A stretch of 64,000 nt of DNA from contig CM042020.1 of assembly GCA_023525975.1 (NCBI GenBank), positions 111,957,207-112,021,206 of the forward strand, read 5' to 3'. The notes beneath the pieces were generated by a model. The model did no database searches. It was not told the origin of the DNA and worked only from the letters and a program-made list of their open reading frames with translations. Shown one piece after another: positions 20,701-31,547 of the stretch. Within the stretch, counting starts at the first letter, position 1, and every line of letters starts with the position of its first letter. The translations under genes and the position numbers were made by a program. This DNA comes from Smallanthus sonchifolius. Lineage: Eukaryota; Streptophyta; Magnoliopsida; Asterales; Asteraceae.

Positions 20701-22088
20701 AATGTGTTTTCAAAACCGGGTCGGTCGGATCAGGAAACGGTGTGGTTGTGTGTAGTTAAACTGCTTTCATTTGAACCGGCTGGTCACCGGTGAACCGGAC
20801 CGGGGGACAGACCGGATTTCAATTTTTTATTTTATTTTTATTCCTTCAAAATCTTATTTTTTTATTAATTTAGTATTCCAAGTTGCATATTTTATTTATA
20901 AGTAAAATGAATATGATGCTGTTAATCATCTAACCTTATATGCGAAACCTACCAAAACTACGTAGTTTTGATAAAAATCCTTAAAAACTGATTTCCTTAT
21001 AAAAATGTTTCCTTTTAATTACATTTTTGTTTTGTTCTTTCTGTTCGTAACTCCTGGTGCAAAACAAAATTGGGATTAGATTATAATAACACAATAAAAC
21101 CTGTATTGTTTTGTCCAAGATTTAAGCTTTATATCATTTCAATTAAATATGCTTTGCTCGTTTAAAAAGGTCCATTTGCCAAGCGAAATTGACATGGGTC
21201 TACATCCCATGTTTATACAAGATTTAAGATATATATCAGTAATCGAGTCTTGCAAAATGTTTATAGAGGGCAAAATTCCATATCGATCTTAAAACCCTAA
21301 ATCCACTAAAAAGTCGAGTTGGGTTTTGTTTATTTGTAATCAGTTTTGTGGGTTGAATCGAAATCGCAAAAGTAGAAGTTTAAATAAGTTATAATTCGTT
21401 ATCCAAGGATTTGGTGGTTTCAAATGTTATGCTTCGTTAATATTGGAGAAATTGATTTTAAATTTGTAATGGAAATCGATTAGAAATGGAGCAAGTGCTT
21501 CATGTAAAAGATGAAAACTGTGTTATGAACGTGGAAACCAATGTGGTGAGGGGGTGTTTGGGATTACTTATTAGAAATCCCAAACACACCCTGAATCACA
21601 AAAACTCAAATGAAAATGAATAATTAAAACCGGAAATAAATGAAATGGAGTGGTGAATTGAATCACAGAATCGTCAAAACTGAAAGTGAGTGAAATGGGG
21701 TGTTTCAAAATAATAAAAAAATAATGTAGATCGATCAAGTTTGTTACATTTAGATGGATTTAGTTTTTAAAAATAAATTAACTTTTAGTGGATTTTTTTT
21801 TATCAAAACTAAGTAGTTTTGATATGTTTCTCATGTAAGGTTAGATGCCTAACCTAATCATATTTACTTTCCCCTTTATTTATTTAATCCTTCATATAAC
21901 ATTAAAATTGTAAATTCACATTAAAATAAAAATATTTTATATTTTTTATTTGTATATATATTTTTATGACGTCATCCGGTTCTTAAATCCGGTCCAACAG
22001 GTCTGACCGGTTCGATAAAATTTGATGTTTGAAATAATGGACCTCTAATGCGGTCGGTTCGCTGTCCGATTTGATTTTGAAAACATTG
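20701..22088. mobile_element. AACCGG-rich hAT-like element split by a nested foldback
   Basis: The left end (tgttttcaaaaccgggtcgg) and right end (ccgatttgattttgaaaacattg) resemble the ends of the hAT element at 15238-15913, including subterminal ACCGG/CCGGT clusters at both ends. About 20921-21861 is a second, nested palindromic element whose arms share 'ctaaccttatatg', 'aaaactacgtagttttgata' and their inverse. A perfect GGGTGTTTGGGATT hairpin is present at 21552-21591. No matching 8-bp duplication was found. Confidence 0.5.
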
Positions 22089-22311
22089 ATAAACATCAGT
22101 TACACAATCTTATTGAATATAAATAATAAAATATAAAATATACGAAGAAAGGAAAGAATAACTAAATGATATATTTTACATAAATCCGGTGTATTAATAA
22201 ATATTATGTTCTCTTAAATATAGTATCAGAGGTTGTCAAACACAGATTTATATTTTACTTTGAAGTTATAAATCTGTGATTCCAAACATAGGATTAAATA
22301 CACATTAGTAT

Positions 22312-23650
22312 TAGTAATTAGATTAAAGAAAAGGTGTCTTGAATAGTGGCAATACCGTACAAACTTTGACACGTAATTTTTTTTTTATTTTCAACCCTTA
22401 TACTATATATAATATACGCTTTTAGCCTGATTCGTTTTCTATTAATTTCGTCTTCCTTTAATAAATTTCGTTCGTTAACTTTTTTCCAAAATACGGAGTG
22501 CGCGGTTGTTTTTAGTTTTTTTTTTGTCAACATTCCATTGTAATTTTTTATAATTAAGTATAATATAAGTGTAATCGTATGAATTCAAGTAATAGTCGGG
22601 TACGGATATTAACCTGAATTTGCCGGGTACCACATACTCCCCCTGTTAAAAGGAATTTCGTACCGAAATTCAGTTCACGTCACTGGTGGACGGTGTAGAT
22701 TTGAATAAACTAGACTTTGTGACTAGACATGTGTAGTTGTATGACATTTACTTATGCAATTATTTGAGGATATGTGTTACTACTTATAACATGAACATAT
22801 ACAAGTCATGTTACTTATTATATGACACTTATGCAATTACTTGAACATGTGTGTTATGTCATAATGTGTTACTTATGTGTTACTTGTACATGTTTTCACC
22901 ATATGTCACCAACGGGTCGTCGTGTCACACTTGATCAAGGTTGGTAAACATTGGTCAAACCTTGGTCAACTTTGGTCAAACCTTTTCAAAACATCGATGT
23001 AACCTTTCAATATTGAGTCGTTTGGATGAATTTGGTTACATAAACCACATTTACTTTTCATAGACCTTATAGCCTTATCTGGCTCACGGTTATACCCACG
23101 CTTCGCGACGAGCGTCTGGCTCATCGTTAATAAAATTTAAATGAAGACGTAGGCGCATCGGTAAAAATAATGTTAATAAAAAAGAAATATAAAACAAAAT
23201 AATTAAAAAAGAAGCAAACAAAAAAAATTACCGGTTCGGGTCGTCGAAAACCATAAAAGCGAATACTGATACGAGTTACGATAATAACAATACCAACAAT
23301 GATTTTGTTCGCTCATAATAGGTTCGACTCGTCACGGTACCACAACGGTAACGTCACTCGCTATAGACAACGATAAAAAGAAACTCGATTTTTAATACAT
23401 CCCTGTTTTCAAAAAAAAAAATTACAACGGAATGTTGACAAAAAAAAAACTAAAAACAACCGCGCACTCCGTATTTTAAAAAAAGTTAACGAACGAAAGT
23501 TATTAAAGGAAAACGAAATTAATAGAAAATGAACCGGGCTAAAAGCGTATATTATATATAGTATAAGGGTTGAAAAAAAAAAGATTACATGTCAAAGTTT
23601 GTATGGTATTGACACTATTCACGACACCTTTCCTTTAATCTAATTACTAA
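22312..23650. mobile_element. Foldback element with ~240-bp inverted ends and an LTR-element core
   Basis: The end at 22312 (attagtaattagattaaag) is mirrored at 23650, and the arms match for about 240 bp (to about 22550 and from about 23410), including 'caataccgtacaaactttga', 'atatacgcttttag' and 'gcgcggttgttttt'. Between them lies retrotransposon material: an E-family LTR start with polypurine tract (22551-22700, minus) and a second E-family LTR segment in plus orientation (about 22690-23090). The right arm abuts the 3' end of chromovirus element F. It is either a transposon that captured LTR fragments or an inverted duplication caused by recombination. Confidence 0.6.
22551..22690 (-). mobile_element. 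E-family element 3' junction: pol end, polypurine tract, LTR start
   Basis: On the minus strand a purine-rich tract (ttaacagggggagta) is immediately followed by an LTR start TGTGGTACCCGGCAAATTC at 22634. Without the polypurine part, the LTR start is nearly identical to the LTR end region at 47530-47618. This is the classic internal/3' LTR junction. The LTR is cut off at 22551. Confidence 0.65.
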
Positions 23651-24112
23651 TGGGGGTATTTATGTTTGAATTGATCCTCGCCCTTCCAAGTGAACTCTGG
23701 TCCGCGCCTGGAATTCCAACGGAACTTAACTATGCGAATGCGGTGTTGTTTCAGTTGTTTGACCTTGCGGTCCATGATCTCGACTGGTTCCTCGACAAAG
23801 TGAAGTTGATCGTCTATCTGAACCTCCTCCAATGGTATGACCAGTGTCTCATCTGATAAGCACTTCTTCAGATTTGACACGTGAAACACGTCATGAACGC
23901 CATTGAGGGTTTCCGGTAGGTTGAGTTTGTAAGCAACGGGATCAATCCTTTTCAGTATCTCGAAGGGTCCAATGTACCGTGGGTTCAACTTTCCACGCTT
24001 GCCTAAACGTATTACTCCTTTCCAGGGCGAGACTTTTAATAGGACTCTGTCTCCCACTTGAAATTCCAATGGTTTGCGTCTCACGTCAGCGTAACTCTTC
24101 TGACGATCACGA
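23651..24112 (-). pseudogene. Element F, 3' part: integrase C-terminus and chromodomain
   Basis: The minus-strand frame reads DRQKSYADVRRKPLEFQVGD, then a GPFEI..RIDPVAYKL segment and a C-terminal EEPVEIMDR..VKFRWNSRRGPEFTW chromodomain-like motif. That is the Tekay/Del type of chromovirus C-terminus, used to direct integration into heterochromatin. It ends after KYPH where the foldback at 23650 begins, so the last codons and 3' LTR are lost. It is continuous with 26503-27532 once solo LTR G is removed. Confidence 0.85.
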
Positions 24113-24599
24113 TGTGAGGCCCCAAACCCGGGAGACCTCACTTATTGGATTTACTCATCAACACATAGCACTTTTAAACATAAGACATTCATTAACACAG
24201 CGGAAACGTTTTAAAATCTCAACATACGCAGCGGAAACATAACATGTCTAAACATAACTTGTCAAATACAACTGAAACTTGTCTTAATCAACATAAACAA
24301 AAGAAACATAAACAGGATGCCAGATGCTGATCTTCGGGTAACTCTTCTCGCCAAGCCAAGCATCCACTTCCATCTACTGTCACCTACACTTAACTGATGT
24401 GCATACTAAAAATCAGCAACGCTGAGTGAGTTCTAACGTTTACTTTAAATCAATTATACAAAAGATTTACTATTACATACATACATACTGCCCTCAAGGC
24501 AAAACTTTACATACTACACTTTTCAAAACATATATATTGCCATTAAGGCTAAACTTAACACACTTTACTTTTCAAACAGTTTAAAACGTATAATAAACC

Positions 24600-24875
24600 G
24601 TCAATTCCTCTTTACTGTACTGCCCTCATGGCTTACATCCATGAACCGACAAGTACCTGGTCAATGCCCCCATGATCAACGACCATGAACCGACAATACC
24701 GCTTATCCGTCAATTCCTTGTCACTACTGTACCGCCCCCATGGCTAACGTCCATGAACCGACGAGTACCTGGTCAATGCCCCCATGGCTTACATCCATGA
24801 ACCGACAATACCCTGGTCAATGCCCCCATGGCTTACATCCATGAACCGACAATACCGCTTAACGCTAAGGGGAGG
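24600..24875. repeat. Tandem ~44-60-bp repeats inside LTR G
   Basis: About five imperfect units contain 'catgaaccgacaatacc' and 'tcaatgcccccatgg'. They lie in the putative intron of the LTR, where element A carries its own unrelated tandem array. Confidence 0.8.
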
Positions 24876-25084
24876 TTGCGTGGACCTCCCTAGCAACCGC
24901 CGTCACTCATCCCAGTTGTACAATCGTTAACGAACCCAAAGGTTCTTACTAATGGGTAGAACCCATATCTGACATCTTGTACAAGTAACATCTGTCCCAA
25001 GGACCTTTATAGCTGGTACATATTCCCGAAGGAAAACTGTTCACTTTACTGTTCATAAAACTTTCTGTAAATCTTGTTCATAAC

Positions 25085-25512
25085 TTAACATATATCATGC
25101 CTTTGTTTATGTATATAAAAATATAGTAAACGCTTGCCAAATGATATATCTTTGCTTTTACTGAAACATAGCTTATCATAAAATACATCTTACTTTCTGA
25201 AACATAGCTTATCATAAAATACATCTTACTTTCTGAAACATAGCTTATCATATATATCATGCATTTGTTTATGTATATGAAAATATAGTAAACGCTTACC
25301 AAATGATATATCTTACTTTACTGAAAACATACTAGCACATATATCATGCCTTTGCTTATGTATATGAAAATATAGTAAACGCTTGCCAAATGATATATCT
25401 TACTTTACTGAAAACATACTAGCACATATATCATGCCTTTGTTTATGTATATGAAAATATAGTAAACGCTTGCCAAATGATATATCTTACTTTACTGAAA
25501 ACATACTTTTGC
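25085..25512. repeat. ~107-bp tandem repeats inside LTR G
   Basis: Three to four units contain 'atatatcatgcctttg', 'aaatatagtaaacgcttgcc' and 'atatatcttactttactg', with a partial 40-bp sub-duplication at 25160-25240. They are located within the putative LTR intron. Confidence 0.85.
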
Positions 25513-25776
25513 CTCTTTTAAACCTTTCACTAAAACATAGCTTTTCTCTTCAGTTTATAATATAAAAAATATAATAAACACTTTACACTAAGTATGCACA
25601 CCACCCCTAAAGAAGGCAAAAAGGGGATTAGAACTCACCTGGTATCTAAGTTGCAACGGTCTACTGGATCTCACACAATCTGGACAATCATAACAATTTG
25701 ACACTTATCAGACTTAACTCGACGCTAAACGGTTTAACCACTCTAACATACTGACTTTACTTAATCCGTCCTGATG

Positions 25777-26000
25777 CCTGCGCACTTAGCAAGTGCGCAG
25801 ACACTGCTTCCTGCGCACTTAGCAAGTGCGCAGACTTCCCTTTCCTGCGCACTTAGCAAGTGCGCAGGTTCCTCTTCCTGCGCACTTGGCAAGTGCGCAT
25901 GCTCCTCTTCCTGCGCACTTAGCAAGTGCGCAGGCTCCTCTTCCTGCGCACTTAGCAAGTGTGCAGGACCTGCTCTGTGCGCACTTAGCAAGTGCGCACG
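25777..26000. repeat. Palindrome array in LTR G (GCGCACTT-AGC-AAGTGCGC)
   Basis: Seven copies of a perfect hairpin (tgcgcacttagcaagtgcgc) recur at about 33-bp spacing, separated by short pyrimidine-rich linkers. On the LTR's own strand they lie between the presumed transcription start and the splice donor at 25638. Open frames on both strands here are by-products of the repeat. Confidence 0.9.
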
Positions 26001-26502
26001 ACCTGCTCTTGGCGAAAAACCCTAACTTTCGCATTCGGGTCTGATCGCTTCAAGATCCCGAACCTGTTTGCATTCAAAACGTTCGTTTTCCATTAAGGAA
26101 CTCAAATTTATGCTTATCTTTCAGTTTCATCCGTTCAAACATAATCTTTTCACCCGAAACCCGAAAAACCCAAAAACGAACTAAAACTCAGATCTAGGAG
26201 AATCGGTTACCTGTAATCACTTCCTTTTCGTTGCTAAACACCCACGAGACTCTTGCTAACGATCCTTGAAGCTCTAATCCAAAAACCGGGACTTTCTCTC
26301 TCTAGACTCTCTCTCACTTTCTCTCTCTAGAATCCGGAAATGAGGATGGAAATGAGGCCTTTGGGTTGTTCTTGAGGCCTATAAGGGCCCAAACCCTCCC
26401 CCTTTCGGCCCATACACCCCGGCCCAAGCCCGCTTCCTTTCTTTTTATTTAAGTTTTAATTCCTCGTGAATTCTCTCGTGCTCTAAAACTCGGGATGTTA
26501 CA

Positions 26503-27532
26503 CACGAGCAGCTTTTATACGTTCGCGTATCTATACGATCTTCTCCGTAGTCTCGTGAATGATTTCTAGACCGGTGAGTTGGCTATCTCCCACCTCAGTC
26601 CAAAAAATGGGTGATCTACACTTTCTTCCATAAAGTGCCTCGAACGGTGCGGCTTTGATGCTAGTGTGATAACTGTTATTGTATGAAAACTCGACCAACG
26701 GTAGGTGGGTATTCCAATCGTTCCCGAAGTCGATCACACAAAATATAAGCATGTCCTCTAACGTCTGGATGGTCCTTTCACTTGGACCGTCCGTTTAAGG
26801 ATGGTATGCGGTACTCATGTCCAACCGAGTACCCAATGCCTTCTGTAGAGATTGCCAGAATCGGGACGTAAATCGACTATCCCTATCTGAAATGACGGAG
26901 ATTGGCACTCCATGCCTCAAGACTACTTCTTTCAAGTAAATCTTGTGCAGTTTTTCTAATTTGTTGGTTTCTTTTATAGGCAGGAAGTGCGCAGTTTTTG
27001 TTAACCGGTCGACAATTTCGTGATGAAGTCCATTGAAATTTGTTCCCACTTCCATTGTGGAATCTCTGGCTGCTGGAGTAACCCTGATGGTCTCTGATAC
27101 TCCACTTTGACCTTAGCACATGTCAAGCATTTACTAACATAAGTAGCAATTTCGGCTTTCATATTGGGCCACCAATAATGCTCCTTGAGGTCATGATACA
27201 TCTTGTCAGCACCCGGAGAATCGAGTATCTGGACTTGTGTGCTTCGTCCATCACTAAATCCCTTAGATTTCCAAAGCTCGGTACCCATATCCGATCCATA
27301 AAGTAACGAATGTCATCGGATTTGACCTCAAATTGCTTGTCCATACCTCGTATGGACTCGTGGCACAGGTTCACCTCCTTGATTGCTTCGAGTTGAGAGT
27401 CACGGATTTGAATAGGTAAATTCGTGTGGATGGTCAGCTGTAATGCTTGCACTCGTAGCGGTTTTGGTTGTTCTTTCCTGCTCAAGGCATCCGCAACAAC
27501 GTTTGCCTTTCCAGGATGGTAACGGATGGTGC
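26503..27532 (-). pseudogene. Element F, 5' part: end of RNase H, integrase
   Basis: On the minus strand the pieces run GKANVVADALSRKEQPKPL (end of RNase H), DEAHKSRYSI (integrase zinc-binding region), YWWPNMKAEI..CLTCAKVK, WEQISMDFITKL, VDRLTKTAHFLPI, VISDRDSRFTSRFW, STAYHP then a stop in place of Gln, and SERTIQTLEDML..FSYNNSYHTS. The catalytic Asp, Asp and Glu positions are present, but two or more frameshifts and an in-frame stop break the protein. It is interrupted at 27532/27533 by LTR B. The upstream RT and gag are not found on the far side. Confidence 0.85.
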
Positions 27533-28911
27533 TGTGACAATCCGACTTTTTAGGTTAACCCCGTTAACTATTCCATTAAGTTTCTTAGAAAATAAACTTA
27601 ACCCCGTTAACCAAATCTAACCCCAGGGACTGTTTCTGTCACAAATCCAACTCAGAAATGCAGGGACTAGTCCTGCCAAGTCTTAATACATGAATTATTG
27701 ACTCCGCAAAGTCAAAATCAAATCAATTTAATTTTGTTTGACTTTTTGAAGTCAAACTCGTAGAAATTCAATCAAATCCGAAATTGCAAATCAATTCTGT
27801 GGAAATTGAAACCGTTATCGCTCGATTTTTATCTTTAACGACCTTAATCATCAATTAAATCATCCATTATTAGCGAAATAATCAAAATATGGCCGTTCGT
27901 TTCGTAACCGTCGACCCCATATTCGATTATCATCAAATCCGGCAAATCCCTGTATTTCCTTCTCGAATTGAGACGCTGCAATCACTTAATGAACCCCCTG
28001 AAGTTTTCGCACAAACCAGATTAGTCGGAGAAGCAGCAGACATCGCCGGAGAACACTATAGCCGTCGTCGGACTCAGTTTCAGTCGGGCTATATCAAATC
28101 CGACATCCAATCGGGTAATTGAGGCATTGCTTTGATTCGTTTCAATCTGTAGAATGAAAGCCCTAACCTAATTAGGGCTTACATTATCTATTTAATCATG
28201 AACCGATTTCTAGGGTTCATAAGAAACCAGTTTAATCAAACCCTATCCTAAATGTGTTCTTAATCAAATCAATTCACACCTGTAGATTCGCAACAACTCT
28301 CAGAATGAAAACCCTTTATCAATTTAACATTCTAACATCGAATTTTTCATAACCCGAATTCTAGGGTTCGTCCTTATTCAATTTGGGGATTTCGAACCTA
28401 GGAGTATTCAAAATGAAATTGAACTATATGGTTAGTTTCGTAATCAGTTACACTTTAAAAGCCCCATCCTAATTTGAACATTTATCATCGATTTCATAAC
28501 TAACGGATAATGAGGGTTTTTCGTCGAGACTGGTTAATCAAACTCTAACCTCGGCACAATCTCAATTCAATTAATTTATGGGGATAGGTTCGCCATCCAT
28601 CAATCTTTGAAAGCCCCATGAATTCAGCCACTGTTAATATCAGAATCAACGGATTTGATTTGTGTTTTTAAACTAGGGTTTCAACTTTTCGAATAAGAAA
28701 TTAACGAATTAAAACTTGATTGTTTTTCAATTGAATCCAACCCTAGATTCGCTACACCCCGATTAACAAAACCCCCTCGATACTTTGGCAAATCACAATC
28801 GAATTCATGGTGTATGGGACGGGATTTGATCTGGGTACCTATGGGGAATTAAATCACGTCCGGCTTGGATGTTAAAAGAAATTCGAACTGGACTTGGTTG
28901 CGATACCCTAG

Positions 28912-28977
28912 CGGGCGGGACTGGTTAGAGCGATGTGTGTGTGGGAGAGACCCGGGTTCGAGACCGGGCTCCCACAA
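28912..28977 (+). other. tRNA-like sequence with Pol III A- and B-boxes inside LTR B
   Basis: The block has an A-box-like 'ggactggttagagcg' and a B-box-like 'gggttcgagaccggg' that would form a good T-arm (cccgg/ccggg). An outer stem tgtgggag/ctcccaca follows, and T-rich sequence after it could terminate Pol III. It does not fold as a full tRNA. A SINE head or a tRNA-derived internal promoter are the alternatives. Confidence 0.5.
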
Positions 28978-29579
28978 TTATTTTTAAAACTTTTTTCTGG
29001 ATTATTAAATTAATAAAAATCAAACCTTTTAATATTGTATTATTATATAAATGGGTTTTAACCCAGAAAACAACCTGTAGGCTCGGGTTTGAAATATTAG
29101 TTTGTTTTTATAAATTATACCCACTTTTATAATTTATACATTATTATTATTAATAAGTAAAAAAATAATATATTTATATTATTTTTAAGCCGTAAACTCG
29201 TGTAAAATAATATGTTTATATTATTCTCAAATTGTGACCCGTATTATTAAATAATATATATTATTTCAAATCATTTTATAACCCCGTAAATCAATCGAGA
29301 CTAAATAATAATATAACTAATTATATTATCCACTCGTATATATATATTATTATTTATGTTGTTCGTCGCGTAAAGTAATTCCTAAACCCGTGGACACGTT
29401 CGTCCACTCTCGTTTATTGGAGCGGTTATTTTAAAACGTTCCTTCCGTGTCACAGTCACAATTCCCATTATCATTTCTAATTTATGTGTTTATAATTTTA
29501 GGACATTCGTAGGTCTTTTGAGACTTACACTCGTGGTTCCAACTTACTTCTAGTGTGAAACTACCTTCAACGCCAAGCA

Positions 29580-30050
29580 GGTGAGTTTTCACGGCCCCTT
29601 TTTACTGTTTTAACTTGGGGGAGAAAACATGCTTAAACTGCTTTTGAGATTTTGTATTTCATATGCTATCAATGTTAAAGCTAAGTGTAACACGCTATCA
29701 CAGAAAGTCCTCATCTTATCTCGAACCGTTAATATGGATCTTAGCGAGGTAATGTTTAGTAGTACTACCGGGTTTGACAAATCCCACCCGTGTTAGTCGC
29801 GCTAACTCGATTGGATATTGAACGGGTGAAATGTTAGCCTACTCACACCGCCAGTGCTGATAAACCTGGCAGGAGGCAATAAACAAACAGTCAGCTTCGG
29901 TTGTGAGCACTTGAGCTAAACATGAACATAGGCTAGCTACCTATAGATACATATTGAATGATCATAAATCTGGTAAACGCTTACGTATTTATTTGAAACC
30001 TGTGAACTCACCAACCTTGTGTTGACACTTTTTCTTACATGTTTTCTCAG
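29580..30050 (+). promoter_or_regulatory. Putative intron of LTR B with complementary ends
   Basis: Donor CAG/GTGAGTTTTC and acceptor TTTTCTCAG/GT bracket 470 bp. The donor octamer GGTGAGTT (29580-29587) is exactly complementary to AACTCACC (30005-30012). A TTGAC branch-like motif and a pyrimidine tract follow that octamer. Splicing is inferred from sequence only. Confidence 0.55.
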
Positions 30051-30354
30051 GTCGCTAAGATAAGACACAAGGTGCACGTTAGGACATGCATGGGATTCAA
30101 CTATTTTACTTATGATATATTTTATGACTTCCTTGTATTGTATTTTGGTTGGTTGGACATTTTGGACTTTGGTTTGGGCGCGTGTGTTTTGCGCATTTAC
30201 TTTCTTTACGCTTCCGCATTGAACTCTGATTATTATGGTATTTTCCTTTGAGTCCCATGTAGAGTCGTTCAAAGTAACTAATGTCTGAGATCCTGGTTAG
30301 TCACTTCCCAAAACGGTAAAACTCCGTTAGTTGAAATTTGGGGGTGTGACAGAT

Positions 30355-30366
30355 TGGTATCAGAGC
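30355..30366 (+). promoter_or_regulatory. Primer-binding site of element B
   Basis: TGGTATCAGAGC, complementary to the 3' end of initiator tRNA-Met, lies 3 bp after the LTR end. It marks where minus-strand cDNA synthesis would start. Confidence 0.9.
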
Positions 30367-30467
30367 CATTGGTTATAGAGAACTAGGGTTACATACTAGA
30401 CTACAGCCTCACACATTAGTTACATGTCATTTGGATGTTTGGCACTCATATGTATTGTTACAGGAAC

Positions 30468-30961
30468 ATGTCGTCAACCCCACCTCCGTCACCTAAGGCA
30501 CTAGGACATAAGGCAGCTATCCTACCATCCCCGGAACCCAAAAGGCGCCGGACTACTTCTAGTGACCAATCAGTTGACCAAGGCGAACCGAGTAACGCAC
30601 GAGCATTGGATTATGCTCTCAATTGGGACGTATACCCACATATGATCCAAAGATGGATCGAAATGGGAGATGTTCCATCACCTTACTTTGGATCCGCATC
30701 TTCATCATCTACCCTACCTAGCTTACCATGCACCATGGAACAAGCTTTCGCAGCATTCGTATCTTATATGTCAAAGGAATTGAGTATAGTACAAGATGCC
30801 ACCGAGGAGATACCTAAACTTCTGAAGAATGGACCCCAAATAGAAGAAAACAAGATAGGAATAGAACATTTGACTACCGAACTAGCTGCAACGGACCATG
30901 TTCATAACCTTTTAGTGGACCGTGTGACACATCTAGAGACGAGGGCCGACACTATGGATGA
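30468..30961 (+). pseudogene. Element B gag-like N-terminal coding part, split by solo LTR C
   Basis: An ATG at 30468, about 100 bp after the primer-binding site, opens MSSTPPPSPKALGHKA... followed by a Pro/Arg/Ser-rich start, a region LNWDVYPHMIQRWIEMGD and a helical C-terminal part (HLTTELAATDHVHNLL..RVTHLETRAD). The frame is interrupted at 30961 by insertion of LTR C. After removing the insertion and one duplication copy, the frame continues at 42807. I do not recognise conserved capsid motifs. It is best read as the N-terminal, coiled-coil portion of a gypsy-type gag. Confidence 0.65.
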
Positions 30962-31033
30962 TGTGACACCCGACATTTCAGGTCAATATCCGTACATGTT
31001 ATAAACGAGTTTACATTATAATTGTTTTTGTGA

Positions 31034-31038
31034 TTTAC
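31034..31038. repeat. Target-site duplication of element A (left copy)
   Basis: tttac at 31034-31038 is repeated exactly at 40355-40359, directly outside the two LTRs. A 5-bp duplication is normal for Ty3/gypsy integrase. Confidence 0.95.
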
Positions 31039-31547
31039 TGTAACATCCCAAAATAAATGAGGATTTTAAATAACGGGTTGAACCGGGACGAACGGGATAA
31101 AAGAACGAGGCGTAACGGGCCGGGCCGGTTGGGCCGGCAAACTTGAAGGGGGGGGGGGGGGGTTTCCTCCCTTTAAATAGCCAACACACACACCATTTCT
31201 CTCATTTGCAAGAATCTAGAGAGAGAAACCGTAGAGAGAGAAAGTTGGCGGATCGACCCGAGATTGAAGGAGCTTGTTGCTACTGAACTCGTGAGCAAAA
31301 CCTCCGGATCAGAATCTCGAAATCAGGTAACACCCGAACCAAATCTGAGTTTTTGTTCGTTTTTGGGTTTTCGGGTATTTTTGTGAAAATGACGGGTTTT
31401 TATAAACCAAATGAGGAAAGGGTTATAAATCTGGAATCACGAAGGGAAAATACACGTTTTGAATGTAAAAAGTCCGGATCTTGACCAGGTCGGACCTGCA
31501 TTGCGAAAGTTAGGGTTTTTCACGGGGAAGATAGCTGAGTTCTGCAG

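Larger units (their letters stand above)
24113..26502 (-). mobile_element. Solo LTR G (chromovirus type) inserted in element F
   Basis: This 2390-bp LTR reads on the minus strand from TGTAACATCCCGAGTTTTAG to ggtttggggcctcaca. It is flanked by the perfect 5-bp duplication cacga (24108-24112 and 26503-26507). No internal region is present, so it is a solo LTR left by intra-element recombination. Its ends and the 'tctagagagagaaa' start-site region (about 26310-26330) match element A's LTR style. It contains a palindrome array (25777-26000), two other tandem arrays and a putative intron (24394-25638, minus). Confidence 0.92.
27533..30351 (+). mobile_element. LTR of element B
   Basis: This 2819-bp LTR starts TGTGACAATCCGAC inside element F's RNase H and ends gggggtgtgaca at 30351. 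It is directly followed by the primer-binding site. It has an excellent donor (CAG/GTGAGT at 29580/29581) and acceptor (polypyrimidine tract, TTTCTCAG ending at 30050), giving a possible 470-bp LTR intron. A tRNA-like block lies at 28912-28977. No second LTR copy of this family in the same orientation is in the window, so the element is incomplete. The first and last seven bases are both TGTGACA. Confidence 0.8.

Noticed and set aside
25777..26000. CRISPR-like appearance of evenly spaced palindromic repeats
   Set aside because: The spacers are near-identical linkers rather than unique sequences, the array is inside a plant LTR, and no cas genes or prokaryotic context exist.
25761..26034. Four overlapping repetitive frames on both strands (Cys/Ala-rich units)
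   Set aside because: They translate the GCGCACTTAGC hairpin array of LTR G in every frame. Presence on both strands is a property of the palindrome.
27889..28122. 77-codon frame in LTR B
   Set aside because: It lies in LTR non-coding DNA with no recognisable domain, and length alone is not evidence.
28912..28977. Functional tRNA gene
   Set aside because: Only the T-arm and box motifs fit. No acceptor stem or anticodon arm of proper tRNA geometry could be drawn.
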